Assembly: GCF_900177515.1 (NCBI RefSeq) | Contig: NZ_FXAK01000007.1 | Coordinates: forward strand, 2,402,501-2,466,500 | Reading direction: 5' to 3' | From: Azospirillum oryzae | Lineage (GTDB): Bacteria > Pseudomonadota > Alphaproteobacteria > Azospirillales > Azospirillaceae | DNA length: 64,000 nucleotides | Part shown: positions 32,448-41,834 of the stretch, in pieces | Numbering within the stretch: the stretch's first letter is position 1 | Layout of the letters: every line of letters starts with the position of its first letter | The notes under the pieces: generated by a model | Database searches by the model: none | Told to the model about the DNA's origin: nothing | Seen by the model: only the letters and a program-made list of their open reading frames with translations | Made by a program: the position numbers and the translations under genes

Positions 32448-35400
32448 TCACGCCGCCCCGGCGCTCGCCATCATGCGGCGCAGGTCGTTGGGGAAGACCG
32501 GCTTGTGCAGGATGCGGAAGCCGCGGCGCTCGGCCTCCTCCTGGCGTTCGGTGCTGGTGTCGCCGGTCAGGATGATACCGGGGACCGTCTGGCCCAGCAT
32601 GGTCTGGACGGCACTGACCGCCTCCGGACCGGTGCGGCCCTGCTGGAGCTGATAGTCGGCCAGCACGATCTGCGGACAGCGGCCGTCGGCGCGCAGCCGC
32701 TCCAGCGCCTGATCGCCCGACTTGGCGGTCACCACGTCATAGCCCCAGCCTTCCAGGATCGCCTTGAGGCCGAGCAGGATGATCGCCTCGTCGTCGATCA
32801 CCAGCACCATGCCCTTTTCCGCAGTGGCCCCGGCCGCCGGGGCGGCAATCGTCGCCGCTCCCGCCTTCGCGGCCCCACCGCCGCTCCGTCCGCCGCCGAA
32901 GGCGTTGGTGATGGCGCTGATCGCCTGCCCGCGGTCGTTGGCGGCGGCGGTCGCGGCGGCATCGTTGGCGACGGAGTGGCGCGCCAGCGTCGCAGCGGCG
33001 GCGGCGGTGCCGCCGGCCGGACGCGGCGTGCTCCGGGAGTTGCCCTTGGGAGCGCCCAGGATCACCCGCGGCAGCTCGACCGCGAAGGCCGAGCCCCGGC
33101 CCTCCCACGAGCGCACCGTCACCGGATGGCCGAGCAGGCGCGACAGGCGCTTGACGATCGCCAGACCGAGGCCGAGGCCGCGTTCGCTGCGCTCGCCCAG
33201 CTGGGTGAACTCCTCGAAGATGTCCTCCAGCCGGTCGGCGGGAATGCCGCTGCCGGTGTCCCACACCTCGACCCGCATGCCGGACGGCGTCCGGCGGCAG
33301 CCCAGCAGCACCTTGCCCTTGGTGGTGTAGCGCAGCGCGTTCTCGACGAGGTTGCGCAGGATGCGTTCCAGATGGGCCGGATCGGTGCGGACCCAGGCGC
33401 GGGTCGGCACGGCGCGCAGTTCCAACCCCTTCTGGGCAGCGCGCGGGCCGTATTCGGCGACCAGCCGGCCGAGCAGCTGGTTCAGACGCACCTCGACCGG
33501 AGTGGCGACGATCTTGCCGGATTCCAGCCGCGACATGTCCAGCAGACCGTCCAGCAGCGTCTTCAGCGTGTCCAGCCCCTGGCGGATGTTGTCGAGGATC
33601 GGCAGGGCCGGATTGCCCTGCAGCCGGTCGCTCAGCGCCGCGGTGAAGAGGTAGAGCGACTGCACCGGCTGGCGCAGGTCGTGGCTGGCGGCGGCGAGGA
33701 ACTTCGACTTGCCCTCGTTGGCCTGATCGGCCTCCTCCCGCGCGCGGCGCAGCTCGGCCTCGGCCTTCTTGCGGTCGGTGACCTCGACCGCGGCGCAGGT
33801 GACGCCCTCCACCCGGCCGGAGGGGTCGCGCAGCGGATCGACGGTCAGGTCGAAGAAGCGGTCCTCGCCCTTGCTGCGGATGCGCACCTCTTCCCGCGCG
33901 CCGACACCGCTGTCCATCACGCGGCGCTTCAGCGCCATCATGCCGTCGGCATCCTCGCCATGGTCGAACAGGTCGGCGTCGGTACGGCCGATCAGCGCGT
34001 CGGGAGCGACGCCGAGCCATTCCGAATGCGCCCAGGTGTAGCGCAAATCCTGGTCCTGGTTGAACACCACCACGCCGGAATTGCGCAGGCCGGTGCGCAC
34101 GCGCTCCTCGGCGACGCGCAGCGCCTCCTCCGTGCGTTTGCGCTCGGTGATGTCGATGCCCGTGGCGATCAGGTGGGTGACATGGCCGTCGGCGTCGACC
34201 ATCGGGGTCAGGTTGACGTCCACCGTCATCTCGCGCAGGGCCGTCTCGCGGCCTGCCGTGTCCCGCCCCGGCGCCAGCCGCAGCCCGGCGTCGAAGCGCG
34301 AGGAGCGGCCACCCGCCCCCAGCGTCAGGGCCTGCCGCAGCCGCTCGCGCCCGGCATCGTCGAAGGACAGCCAGCAGATCTCGTCGAAGGGACGGCCGAT
34401 GATGCGCGCGGCCGGCAGCCCGGCGGCGTCGGCCGCGACGCGGTTGACCTGGGCCACCGCCCCGTCCGGCGTCAGCACGCCGACGAAGGCCGGCAGCGCG
34501 TCCAGCACGGCGCGGATGTGGCTCTCCGACTGGCGCAGCGCGGCTTCGCGCGCCTCCAGCCGGTCGGCCATCGTATCGAATGCGTGGCCGAGCTGGCCGA
34601 TCTCCGACGAGCGGTCGGACAGTTTGACGCGGGTGGCGGTCTTGCCCTCGCTCCAGTCGCGGGCGGCGCAGACCAGCGCGTCGACTGGACGGCGGATGAA
34701 CAGGGTGCCGCCGATCCAGGCGGCGGCGGCGGCGACCAGGAAGCCGGACAGCGTCATCAGCAACCCGTCGCGGGTGGCGCGGTCCACCGCGCCCATCGCG
34801 GCGCTGCGATCGACGCCGACGCTGATGAACAGGTCGCGGATGCCGGCGGACGGCGGGGAGTAGGCCAGGATGCGCGGCACGCTGTCCAATCCGGGAAGCG
34901 TCGTCAGCCCGGCATCCGCGCCCGACAGCAGCGGCAGATAGCTGGCCGGCAGCCGTTCTCCCGGACGGCCCGACGTGCCCGGCAACTTGACCAGGATGGT
35001 GCCGGAGCGGTCGGCAACGGTCAGGGTGGTGTTCTCCGGCATCGGACGGGTGGCGAACATGGTGGCCAGCCGCGACACGTCGAGCGACAGCGCGACCACC
35101 CCGGCCCGCCGCCCGGCGGCATCGGCATAGGGAGCGGCCACCGGCAATTCACCGCTGGCGTCGCCGGAGTGGGTGATCGTCCATTCGCCGACGGAAAAGC
35201 GCCCCTGGGCCATCGCCCGGCGGAAATGCGGCTGGGCGGCCAGCGAGGCGCCGATGCGCGACGGGTCGGCGCTGCACAGGATGCGCCCTTCGGCGTCGGT
35301 GATCGACAGGGTCCGGTAATCGGCGGAGCGGGCGGCCAGCCGCTCCAGATAGGCTTGGCAGTTTTCGATCTCGCCCCGGCGCAGGAACCGCGATTCCGTC

Positions 35401-35597
35401 ACCGCCGTGACCATCAGGCGGGCACTGTCGATGATGCGGAAATGCTCGCTTTCCACCTGACGCAGCAGCCGCTCGGCCTGGAGCGTGACGTCGGCCTCGC
35501 GCTCCGCCCGCTGTTCGAGCACGCTGTAGATCTGGATCCCGATCGCCGGAAGCACCGCGAGCAGGACCAGGATGAAGAGGCGTGCCAGAAGGGTCAT
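32448..35597 (-). CDS. Hybrid histidine kinase (Cache-HAMP-PAS-PAS-HisKA-HATPase-REC)
   Basis: A 1049-residue membrane sensor. Helix at about 4-26, a Cache-like extracytoplasmic domain (about 30-280; RRGEIENCQAYLERLAARSADYRTLSITDAEGRILC), helix at about 283-305, HAMP (RRPVDALVCAARDWSEGKTATRVKLSD), two PAS domains (about 370-500 and 510-620). The kinase core has H639 in AASHDLRQPVQSLYLF, a subtype common in large hybrid kinases, and RTDPAHLERILRNLVENALRYT. An Ala-rich linker (about 845-915) leads to a C-terminal receiver with D981 (IVLADYQLQQGRTGPE). No HPt, so an external one is needed to pass phosphate on. Its stimulus and partners are not in the window. Confidence 0.92.
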   Translation of the reverse strand: MTLLARLFILVLLAVLPAIGIQIYSVLEQRAEREADVTLQAERLLRQVESEHFRIIDSARLMVTAVTESRFLRRGEIENCQAYLERLAARSADYRTLSITDAEGRILCSADPSRIGASLAAQPHFRRAMAQGRFSVGEWTITHSGDASGELPVAAPYADAAGRRAGVVALSLDVSRLATMFATRPMPENTTLTVADRSGTILVKLPGTSGRPGERLPASYLPLLSGADAGLTTLPGLDSVPRILAYSPPSAGIRDLFISVGVDRSAAMGAVDRATRDGLLMTLSGFLVAAAAAWIGGTLFIRRPVDALVCAARDWSEGKTATRVKLSDRSSEIGQLGHAFDTMADRLEAREAALRQSESHIRAVLDALPAFVGVLTPDGAVAQVNRVAADAAGLPAARIIGRPFDEICWLSFDDAGRERLRQALTLGAGGRSSRFDAGLRLAPGRDTAGRETALREMTVDVNLTPMVDADGHVTHLIATGIDITERKRTEEALRVAEERVRTGLRNSGVVVFNQDQDLRYTWAHSEWLGVAPDALIGRTDADLFDHGEDADGMMALKRRVMDSGVGAREEVRIRSKGEDRFFDLTVDPLRDPSGRVEGVTCAAVEVTDRKKAEAELRRAREEADQANEGKSKFLAAASHDLRQPVQSLYLFTAALSDRLQGNPALPILDNIRQGLDTLKTLLDGLLDMSRLESGKIVATPVEVRLNQLLGRLVAEYGPRAAQKGLELRAVPTRAWVRTDPAHLERILRNLVENALRYTTKGKVLLGCRRTPSGMRVEVWDTGSGIPADRLEDIFEEFTQLGERSERGLGLGLAIVKRLSRLLGHPVTVRSWEGRGSAFAVELPRVILGAPKGNSRSTPRPAGGTAAAAATLARHSVANDAAATAAANDRGQAISAITNAFGGGRSGGGAAKAGAATIAAPAAGATAEKGMVLVIDDEAIILLGLKAILEGWGYDVVTAKSGDQALERLRADGRCPQIVLADYQLQQGRTGPEAVSAVQTMLGQTVPGIILTGDTSTERQEEAERRGFRILHKPVFPNDLRRMMASAGAA

Positions 35598-35925
35598 GGC
35601 GTAGACGAGGCTCCTCCGCGAAGCCGACCGGATGGAACAGCAGACGCCCCACCGTGCCGCGCATCTATCGCTAACGCACTTATGGTTAAGCGCCGGTTAA
35701 TTTAGAGAACTGCGGCACAGCATAAGCGGAAGGACATGAACGAAAGTCGGTAGATTTTCTCTAAAGTGCCGGTAATTGAGCGACATTAACATCCGAACTC
35801 CAAACATACCACCATCGGACGGCTGAAGCCAAAAGGGGTATGCCCGCACCACTTCCTCGATTTCCCGCACGCAAGTCGAACGGCGACTTCCGCAACCCCG
35901 ATTTTTGCCGAAGACCGGGCGAGGG
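35598..35925. other. Divergent intergenic region, hybrid kinase / amidoligase
   Basis: Relatively AT-rich at 35670-35800 (GGTTAATTTAGAGAACTG; GTAGATTTTCTCTAAAGTGCC). It should hold the promoters of both divergent genes, but no box pair stands out. No coding sequence supported. Confidence 0.4.
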
Positions 35926-35948
35926 AACAGCGCAGGGCATGCGCTGTT
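35926..35948 (+). promoter_or_regulatory. Hairpin just upstream of the amidoligase start
   Basis: Perfect inverted repeat AACAGCGC / GCGCTGTT with a 7-base loop, ending 11 bases before the ATG, where the ribosome-binding site should be. Could be an operator or a translational control structure. Confidence 0.45.
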
Positions 35949-35959
35949 GATGGCTTTCG

Positions 35960-36994
35960 ATGACCATACCCTTCCTCCTCCCCCCGCTCCGCACCACTCC
36001 CCAGGGCACGCCGCGCCGCGTGGGGGTGGAACTTGAATTCGCCGACCTGGACGCGCCGTCCGCCGCGGCCTGCGTGCACAGGCTGTTCGGTGGAACGGTC
36101 GTCGTCGAGAACCCGCACCGATGTCTGGTGACGGGAACCCGGCTCGGCGACTTCACGGTGGAGCTGGACATGCGCTCCGCCCACAGCGGCAAGGGGGGGG
36201 TGGCGATGCTCGACCCGCTGCGTCCGCTGTGGGGCAACATCGGCAGCCTGGTGATGCCCTTCGAGATCGCCGCGCCGCCGGTGACGGTGGAGCAGATGCC
36301 GGAACTGGAGGAGATGGTCGCCCGCCTGCGCGCGCTGGGGGCCGCCGGGACGGAGGCCAGCCCGCTCTTCGCCTTCGGCCTGCATTTCAATCCGGAAGTG
36401 GCGCGAACCGACGGCGATTACCTGCTGGACACCTTGAAGTCCTTCCTGCTGCTGGCCCCCTGGCTGCGGCGGGAGATCCGCGTCGACGTCACCCGGCGGC
36501 TGTCCGGCTTCATCGCCGCCTTCCCGACGCCCTACGCCGCCAAGGTGGTCGATCCGGCATACCGGCCCGATCTCGGCGGGCTGATCGACGATTATCTGGC
36601 CGACAACCCCACCCGCAACCGCGAGCTGGACCTGTTCCCGCTGTTCGCCCATCTCGACCGCGACCGGCTGGCCGCGGCGATGGAGGACCCGCATGTCCGC
36701 CCGCGCCCGACCTTCCATTACCGGCTGCCGAACGCGCGGCTGAGCGACCCCGGCTGGTCGCTCGCCGCCGACTGGAACCGCTGGGTGACGGTGGAGCGGC
36801 TGGCCGCCGACCGCGCCCTGCTGGACGGTCTCGGCACGGATTACCGCCGCGCGGCCGAGGCGCAGCAATTGGACGGCTGGGCCGAGCGCATCGACGCGCT
36901 GCTTGCCGCCAATCCGAGCCTGCGCAACTCGACGCCGGGTGGCGCCGCCGGCCAGGACGGCGCCCTGGACGACTCCGCCCGTCAGGCCGGCTGA
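35960..36994 (+). CDS. Amidoligase-family enzyme
   Basis: A 344-residue ATP-dependent carboxylate-amine ligase of the glutamine-synthetase-like amidoligase family. The opening RRVGVELEFADLD supplies the paired glutamates (E24, E26) typical of these metal/ATP sites; FTVELDMRS and ASPLFAFGLHFNPEV (His in the conserved 'g.H.n' position) follow, then AFPTPYAAKVVDPAYRP and PTFHYRLPNARLSDPGWSLAADWNRWVTVERLA, which is conserved in this subgroup. It should join an amine to a carboxylate, perhaps to make a gamma-glutamyl or peptide amide; no product is known. The GATase-like gene begins 10 bases after it. Confidence 0.82.
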   Translation: MTIPFLLPPLRTTPQGTPRRVGVELEFADLDAPSAAACVHRLFGGTVVVENPHRCLVTGTRLGDFTVELDMRSAHSGKGGVAMLDPLRPLWGNIGSLVMPFEIAAPPVTVEQMPELEEMVARLRALGAAGTEASPLFAFGLHFNPEVARTDGDYLLDTLKSFLLLAPWLRREIRVDVTRRLSGFIAAFPTPYAAKVVDPAYRPDLGGLIDDYLADNPTRNRELDLFPLFAHLDRDRLAAAMEDPHVRPRPTFHYRLPNARLSDPGWSLAADWNRWVTVERLAADRALLDGLGTDYRRAAEAQQLDGWAERIDALLAANPSLRNSTPGGAAGQDGALDDSARQAG

Positions 36995-37004
36995 GGGGCG
37001 CGCC

Positions 37005-37748
37005 ATGGCATCCATCGTCGGCAGGTCCCGGCCGCTGGTCGGCATCACCGCCTCGATCCATGGCAGCCGCATCGCCGCCATGGCCAACCGGCTGGCCCTG
37101 TGGCGGGCCGGCGCCTCGTCCGTCCGCATCACGGCCGAGTCACCCTTTCCCATCGACCGGCTGGACGCGCTGGTGGTCGGCGGCGGCGACGACATCGACG
37201 CCTCGCTCTACGGCGAATCCGCCCGCCCGCACATCCGCATCGATCCCGAACGCGACCGGCTGGAGATGCGGGCGCTGGACTGCGCGGCGAAGATCGCGCT
37301 GCCGGTGCTGGGCATCTGCCGCGGATCGCAGATGATCAACGTCCACCGCGGCGGCTCGCTCCACGTCGACATCCACGAGGTGTACGAGGAGGCGCCGCAC
37401 ATGCGCACGGTGCTGCCGCGCAAGCGCATCCGGATCGAACCGGACAGCCGGCTCTACCGCATCCTCGGCATCGCCGAATGCCGGGTGAACGCCCTGCACC
37501 ACCAGTCGGTGGACCGTGTCGGCGACGGGATGCGCGTCGTCGCCCGCGAACGTGCGGGCGTCGTCCAGGGCATCGAGGCGCCGAACGAGCCCTTCCTGAT
37601 CGGCGTGCAATGGCATCCGGAATATCTGGTCGCCGACAACCGCCAGCAGGCGCTGTTCCGCCGTCTGGTCGCCACCGCCGCCGGCACCGCTCCGCTGGAC
37701 GACTTCGCGGAGGCCCCGCCCCGCCGCTCGGTCCGCGCTCCCGGCTGA
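37005..37748 (+). CDS. Class I glutamine-amidotransferase-like hydrolase (peptidase C26)
   Basis: A 247-residue triad hydrolase of the gamma-glutamyl hydrolase/PuuD group. Catalytic residues: nucleophile C105 (VLGICRGSQMINV), H204 and E206 (GVQWHPEYLV); ALHHQSVDRVGDGMRVVA is typical of the C26 group. It is likely cytoplasmic and either cleaves gamma-glutamyl amides or supplies ammonia. It lies 10 bases after the amidoligase, so one operon makes an amide-bond maker and an amide-bond breaker. Start at MASIVGRSRP; preceded by GAGGGG. Confidence 0.88.
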   Translation: MASIVGRSRPLVGITASIHGSRIAAMANRLALWRAGASSVRITAESPFPIDRLDALVVGGGDDIDASLYGESARPHIRIDPERDRLEMRALDCAAKIALPVLGICRGSQMINVHRGGSLHVDIHEVYEEAPHMRTVLPRKRIRIEPDSRLYRILGIAECRVNALHHQSVDRVGDGMRVVARERAGVVQGIEAPNEPFLIGVQWHPEYLVADNRQQALFRRLVATAAGTAPLDDFAEAPPRRSVRAPG

Positions 37749-37814
37749 TGCCCGGCTGATACGGCGCGCTCGCGCCTGATGCCCTACCGGGTCTCTCACG
37801 CCCGTTCGTCATGC

Positions 37815-37862
37815 CCAAAAACGACGCGGGCGCCGCCGGAGGGATGGCTCCGGGGCGCCCGC
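37815..37862 (-). terminator. Terminator of the minus-strand secreted-protein gene
   Basis: Stem GCGGGCGCC (37826-37834) / GGCGCCCGC (37854-37862). On the minus strand a run of five T follows the stem after seven bases. Probably also stops transcription from the C26 gene side. Confidence 0.6.
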
Positions 37863-37885
37863 GGTAACTGCCGCGATGCGGAAGG

Positions 37886-38308
37886 TTACTGGCTGCCGCC
37901 CTGGTCCGGGCCGCAGTTCGGGGTGCCCGGCGGGCAGTGGGTGCCGGTGGCGGTCTGGTTGTCGCGCGGGACGGTGCTGCCGGTGTTGTTGCCCATGCCC
38001 GACGGCGCGGTGGTCACGCCCGGCATCGACGAGCCAGAGCCGTTGCTGTAGGTGCCCGACGAACCGGACGTGCCCGGCATGTCCACGCCGCCGGTCGAGG
38101 AACCGGCCGACGGCGAGGTGGTTGCGCCCGGCGCGGTGCGGACGACGCCGTCCGGGCCGGTGTAGCCGCTGCTGCTGCTGCCCGGAGCGGTGTCGTAGGC
38201 GCCGCTGCTCTTGACAGCGCCCGGGCTCCCCGACTGAGCCGTCTGGGCCATGGCCGGTGCGGCCATCAGGAGAACCGCTGAAACGGCGCCGATCATCAGG
38301 TTACGCAT
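37886..38308 (-). CDS. Secreted Gly/Ser/Thr-rich low-complexity protein
   Basis: A 140-residue protein with a clear signal peptide (residues 1-21, LMIGAVSAVLLMAAPAMAQT) and then a disordered chain dominated by Gly, Ser, Thr and Pro (DTAPGSSSSGYTGPDGVVR, SSGTYSNGSGSSMPG). The end, THCPPGTPNCGPDQGG, has two cysteines that may form one disulfide. AAGGAG precedes the ATG by seven bases. No known family; it could be a cell-surface or matrix protein. Confidence 0.7.
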   Translation of the reverse strand: MRNLMIGAVSAVLLMAAPAMAQTAQSGSPGAVKSSGAYDTAPGSSSSGYTGPDGVVRTAPGATTSPSAGSSTGGVDMPGTSGSSGTYSNGSGSSMPGVTTAPSGMGNNTGSTVPRDNQTATGTHCPPGTPNCGPDQGGSQ

Positions 38309-38671
38309 CCTCGAACTCCTTCATGGTGGCAACGCCTCGCATTCGGGCGTCTTTCAAAACGGGGCGACTGCCGCGCCTCTAGCCGCCTCGCGACTTCCGG
38401 CACAGGCCTCGCGTCTTTCATCGGTTTAGAACAGGGCAGCGCTGACTTGGTTTCGGTCTTCGCCTTTTCTTTTTTGAGAAGCCGGTGACAAAAAGCGTAC
38501 CGAACCGGTCTCCTTCGGCGAGATACGGACGCCCCGCCGGCGAAACGGGAACATCGGGGCTCCACCGGGGTTCAAGCCGCGAGGCGGACGGTCCCGGGCG
38601 TTCCCTCCGATGCGCGTCTTCGCGCCGGATGCCGCCCACGATGCCGCCGCCCACACTGTCGACGTGCCCCG
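38309..38671. other. Intergenic region upstream of a secreted-protein gene and the PLD gene
   Basis: A 363-base divergent region. A 10-base direct repeat, GCGTCTTTCA, occurs at 38347-38356 and 38411-38420, 64 bases apart. A T-rich run (CTTTTCTTTTTT) lies at 38464-38475. Open frames crossing it lack coding character. Promoters not identified. Confidence 0.4.
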
Positions 38672-40333
38672 ATGAAGCTCAATTCCTCAGCCCTCCCCGC
38701 CGACACCTCCGAACCTGCGTCTTCCCAGCCCGAACCGCCGCAGCCGGCGGCCGGGCCGGTGCTCCGCCCCGGTCTCACCTGCTGGCGGACGGAACGGGCC
38801 GGGCGGGTGGCGGTGCTGGTCGACGGCGCCGACTATTTCGTCGCCGCCCGCGCCGCGATGGAGCGGGCGCGGCAGTCGATCCTGCTGGTCGGCTGGGACA
38901 TCGACCCGCGCATGCGCCTCGATCCCGACAGCCGGGAGACGCTGGGCCGCTTCCTCGCCCGGCTGATGCGCAGGAAGGCCGGCCTGCATGTGCGGGCGCT
39001 GAAATGGGACATGCCCTTTCCCATCGCGCTGGACCACCCGCACAAGCCGCTGGAACGGCTGGACCGCAGCACCGGCCGCCGGCTGACCGCCCGGCTGGAC
39101 GGCGAGTTGCCGGTCGGCGCCGCCCAGCACCAGAAGCTGCTGGTGATCGACGACGCGCTGGCCTTCTGCGGCGGGATCGACTTTTCCTTCGACCGCTGGG
39201 ACACGTCCGAGCATCGCGACGACGACCCGCGCCGCCGCTGTCCGAACGGCGAGCCCTATGGCCCGCGCCACGACGTGATGATGATGGTCGACGGCGATGC
39301 CGCCCGCGCGCTCGGCGAGCTGGCGCGGGAGCGCTGGCGCTGCGCCACCGGCGAGGCGCTGGAACCCTGCCCTCCTCCAGATATGGAAACCTCCGATCCG
39401 GATTCCGCCGATCATGATCCCTGGCCGGACTGCCCCCTGCCCGACTGCGCCCACCCGGTACTGACCGACGCACAGGTCGGCGTGTCGCGCACCGTGCCGG
39501 CGACCGACGAGCGGCCGGCGATCCGCGAGAGCGAGGCGCTAACCTACGCCGCCATCGCCGCGGCGGAGCGGACGATCTATCTGGAGAACCAGTATTTCGC
39601 CTCCGCCCGCGTCGCCGAGGCGCTGGCCCGCCGTCTGGCCGAACCCGACGGGCCGGAGGTGGTGCTGGTGGTGTCGATGGAAAGCCCGAGCTGGTTCGAC
39701 CGCATGGCGATGGACACGCCGCGCTCGGTCGCCTTGCGCTGCCTGCGCGAGGCCGACCGCTTCGGCCGGCTGCGTGCCCTGACCCCGGTGACGGAGCAGG
39801 GCCAGCCGGTGATCGTCCATTCCAAGGTGGTGGCGGTCGACGGCCGGCTGCTGCGCATCGGGTCTTCCAACCTGAACAACCGCTCGATGGGCTACGACAC
39901 CGAATGCGACCTGACCATCGAGGCGCCGCAGGAGGACGGACCGGAGCGGGACCGGGCGAGGGCCGCCATCGAGGGCGTGCGCAACCGCCTGCTGGCCGAG
40001 CATATGGGCATCGCGCAGGACCGGCTGGAGGCGGAGATCGCGAGGACCGGCAGCGTGGTGGCCGCCATCGACCGGCTGTGCCGGCAATCCGGCCGCCGGT
40101 TGGCGGATTTGCCGGCCAGCGATCCCAGCCTGACCGAACAGGCTTTCGCCGCCCTGCGCATCGCCGACCCGGACGACCCGGACGAGGCCTGGGCGCCGTG
40201 GAAGCGCTTGCCCTCGCCACCGCGCTCCGCCCTGCGGGCCGGCGCCGCCGCATTGCTGACGGTCGGGCTGGCCGCCGGGGCCTGGGGCGTCTTCCGGACC
40301 ATGCAGGCAAAGAAACACCCCCCGCGCGACTGA
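38672..40333 (+). CDS. Phospholipase D-family protein
   Basis: A 553-residue PLD with both HKD motifs: HQKLLVIDD (H153) and HSKVVAVDGRLLRIGSSNLNNRS (H383). These form one phosphatidyl-transfer active site. A Pro-rich N-terminus (about 1-30) and a single C-terminal membrane helix (about 525-545, LRAGAAALLTVGLAAGAWGVF) suggest membrane anchoring by the tail. It lacks the two N-terminal helices of cardiolipin synthase ClsA. Likely lipid hydrolysis or transphosphatidylation; the substrate is open. Ends in a GC-rich hairpin convergent with the OmpA lipoprotein gene. Confidence 0.9.
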   Translation: MKLNSSALPADTSEPASSQPEPPQPAAGPVLRPGLTCWRTERAGRVAVLVDGADYFVAARAAMERARQSILLVGWDIDPRMRLDPDSRETLGRFLARLMRRKAGLHVRALKWDMPFPIALDHPHKPLERLDRSTGRRLTARLDGELPVGAAQHQKLLVIDDALAFCGGIDFSFDRWDTSEHRDDDPRRRCPNGEPYGPRHDVMMMVDGDAARALGELARERWRCATGEALEPCPPPDMETSDPDSADHDPWPDCPLPDCAHPVLTDAQVGVSRTVPATDERPAIRESEALTYAAIAAAERTIYLENQYFASARVAEALARRLAEPDGPEVVLVVSMESPSWFDRMAMDTPRSVALRCLREADRFGRLRALTPVTEQGQPVIVHSKVVAVDGRLLRIGSSNLNNRSMGYDTECDLTIEAPQEDGPERDRARAAIEGVRNRLLAEHMGIAQDRLEAEIARTGSVVAAIDRLCRQSGRRLADLPASDPSLTEQAFAALRIADPDDPDEAWAPWKRLPSPPRSALRAGAAALLTVGLAAGAWGVFRTMQAKKHPPRD

Positions 40334-40348
40334 CGCCTGCGCGGGGGG
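40318..40348. terminator. GC-rich hairpin at the end of the PLD gene
   Basis: Perfect 10-base arms CCCCCCGCGC (40318-40327) and GCGCGGGGGG (40339-40348) around the TGA stop, without a T run. Lies between convergent genes and may stop transcription from both sides. Confidence 0.5.
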
Positions 40349-40378
40349 CGGGGACCTGAAGGGGGACGCGCGGAGCCC

Positions 40379-41149
40379 TTACCGCGTCTCCGCGACCCTG
40401 CCGTCGTCGGAGATGACGATTTCGACGCGGCGGTTCTGCTGGCGGCCGGCGTCATTGCTGTTGCTGGCGACCGGCTGCGCCTCGCCCATGCCCTGGGTGA
40501 CGATGCGCGACGGCGAGACGCCGCGGGCGGTCAGCGCGTCGCGCACGGCGTTGGCGCGGGCCTCCGACAGGCGCAGGTTGGTGGCGTCGCTGCCGGTGTT
40601 GTCGGTGTGGCCCTCGATCCGGATGGTGCGGCCGGGCTGCGCCTGCAGGAAGCTGGCGAGCCGGTCGATCCGGTCATAAGCACCGGGGGTCAGCTCCGCC
40701 CGGCCGGTGGAGAACAGGATATCGCCCAGCGTCATGACCAGCCCGCGCTCGGTCCGCTGCGCCTGCAGGTCGCGCAGCTGCTGCTCAAGCTCCGTGTTGC
40801 GGGCCTGGAGGCGGTAGGTGTCGGCGTTGGCGACCACGGTCTGGGCGCCCTTCACCCCGGCCGTCTCCTGGGCGATCTGCACCCGGCGGCTGGCGATGTA
40901 GGCCTGATGGTCGACCTCGGCGGCGTCGGCGCCCTGGTCACGCATCGCCTCGGCCCGGCGCAGCGCCTGCTCGGCGTCGCGCAGCTGCAGCGGGGCGTTG
41001 CCGGCGACCTGCGGATTGGCGGCGGCGAGGCTGTAGTCCTGGCGCGCCTGGGTCAGGGCGGCACTGTCGGTCGGCTGGGTGGCGCAACCGGCAAGCCCGA
41101 GACCCAGCCCGGCCAGCACGAGGATGGTGCGGGGAGCGAACGCGGTCAT
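40379..41149 (-). CDS. OmpA-family lipoprotein with DUF4398-like N-terminal part
   Basis: A 256-residue outer-membrane lipoprotein: signal and lipobox (LAGLGLGLAGC), a helical DUF4398-like segment (about 28-130; ALTQARQDYSLAAANPQVAGNAPLQLRDAEQALRRAEAM), a coiled coil (ARNTELEQQLRDLQAQRTERG) and an OmpA domain (LGDILFSTGRAELTPGAYDRIDRLASFL, RIEGHTDNTGSDATNLRLSEARANAVRDAL, QQNRRVEIVI). It should tether outer membrane to peptidoglycan. Its ATG overlaps the stop of the upstream DUF4398 gene (ATGA). Confidence 0.93.
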   Translation of the reverse strand: MTAFAPRTILVLAGLGLGLAGCATQPTDSAALTQARQDYSLAAANPQVAGNAPLQLRDAEQALRRAEAMRDQGADAAEVDHQAYIASRRVQIAQETAGVKGAQTVVANADTYRLQARNTELEQQLRDLQAQRTERGLVMTLGDILFSTGRAELTPGAYDRIDRLASFLQAQPGRTIRIEGHTDNTGSDATNLRLSEARANAVRDALTARGVSPSRIVTQGMGEAQPVASNSNDAGRQQNRRVEIVISDDGRVAETR

Positions 41150-41682
41150 TGACGCACCTCCGGATAGCTGTAGCCCCAGCTGTTGCCGCCGCTGGTCCCG
41201 CCACTGGTTCCAAGGGAGCCGGCCGGAGCGGGCGTGCCGTAGCTCGACCCGCTGTACGGCGGCGCGCCCGCGGACGACCCGCTGTAGACCGGCGCCGTGT
41301 TCGGCGCGGCAGCCGACCGCGAGCTGTTGGGAATGGCGGACTTGGCCACCGCGCTGGCGGCCTGCTGCGTCACCGCGCGCTGCGAAGTCACCGTCGCCAG
41401 TTCGGCGTCGACGCGGGCCTCCTCGGCGAGGCGGCGGGCGCGGGTCCGTTCGTCGGCACGCATCGCCTTGTCGGCAGCGGCCAGCTTGTCGCGGGCGCTC
41501 TGCAGCGCCACCGGAGCGTACTGCAGCGCGTTGGCGCGCTCGGCCTCCTGCACCGCCTGGGACGCGGCGCCGAGCTGGGCGGTGGGCGGCGGCACGTCGG
41601 AGGCGCAGGCGGCCATGCCGAGCGCCGCCGACAGCACGGCGGCGGCTCGCCACCGGATCGTCATTGCGGATTTGCGGGTCAT
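41146..41682 (-). CDS. DUF4398 lipoprotein
   Basis: A 178-residue lipoprotein: signal and lipobox AVLSAALGMAAC, then a helical DUF4398 domain (about 35-115; QAVQEAERANALQYAPVALQSARDKLAAADKAMRADERTRARRLAEEARVDAELA), then a Ser/Gly/Pro-rich tail with repeats of YSGSS. I chose MTRKSAMTIRW because AAAGGAA stands eight bases upstream. Overlapping the OmpA-DUF4398 gene, it probably works with it at the envelope; the pair is common in proteobacteria but unassigned. Confidence 0.88.
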   Translation of the reverse strand: MTRKSAMTIRWRAAAVLSAALGMAACASDVPPPTAQLGAASQAVQEAERANALQYAPVALQSARDKLAAADKAMRADERTRARRLAEEARVDAELATVTSQRAVTQQAASAVAKSAIPNSSRSAAAPNTAPVYSGSSAGAPPYSGSSYGTPAPAGSLGTSGGTSGGNSWGYSYPEVRQ

Positions 41683-41834
41683 CGGATCGGTTCCTTTCGG
41701 ATCGGGCTTCACGCCGGAAACCGGGGTCTGGCCGGAAGACCATGTCCTTCTGGACGACGTCCTTTGGGGCCATGTCCTTTCGGGGATGTCTCGCGCCTCA
41801 AACGCGCAAGGCGGGGAGAAGGTTCCGCAGGAAC

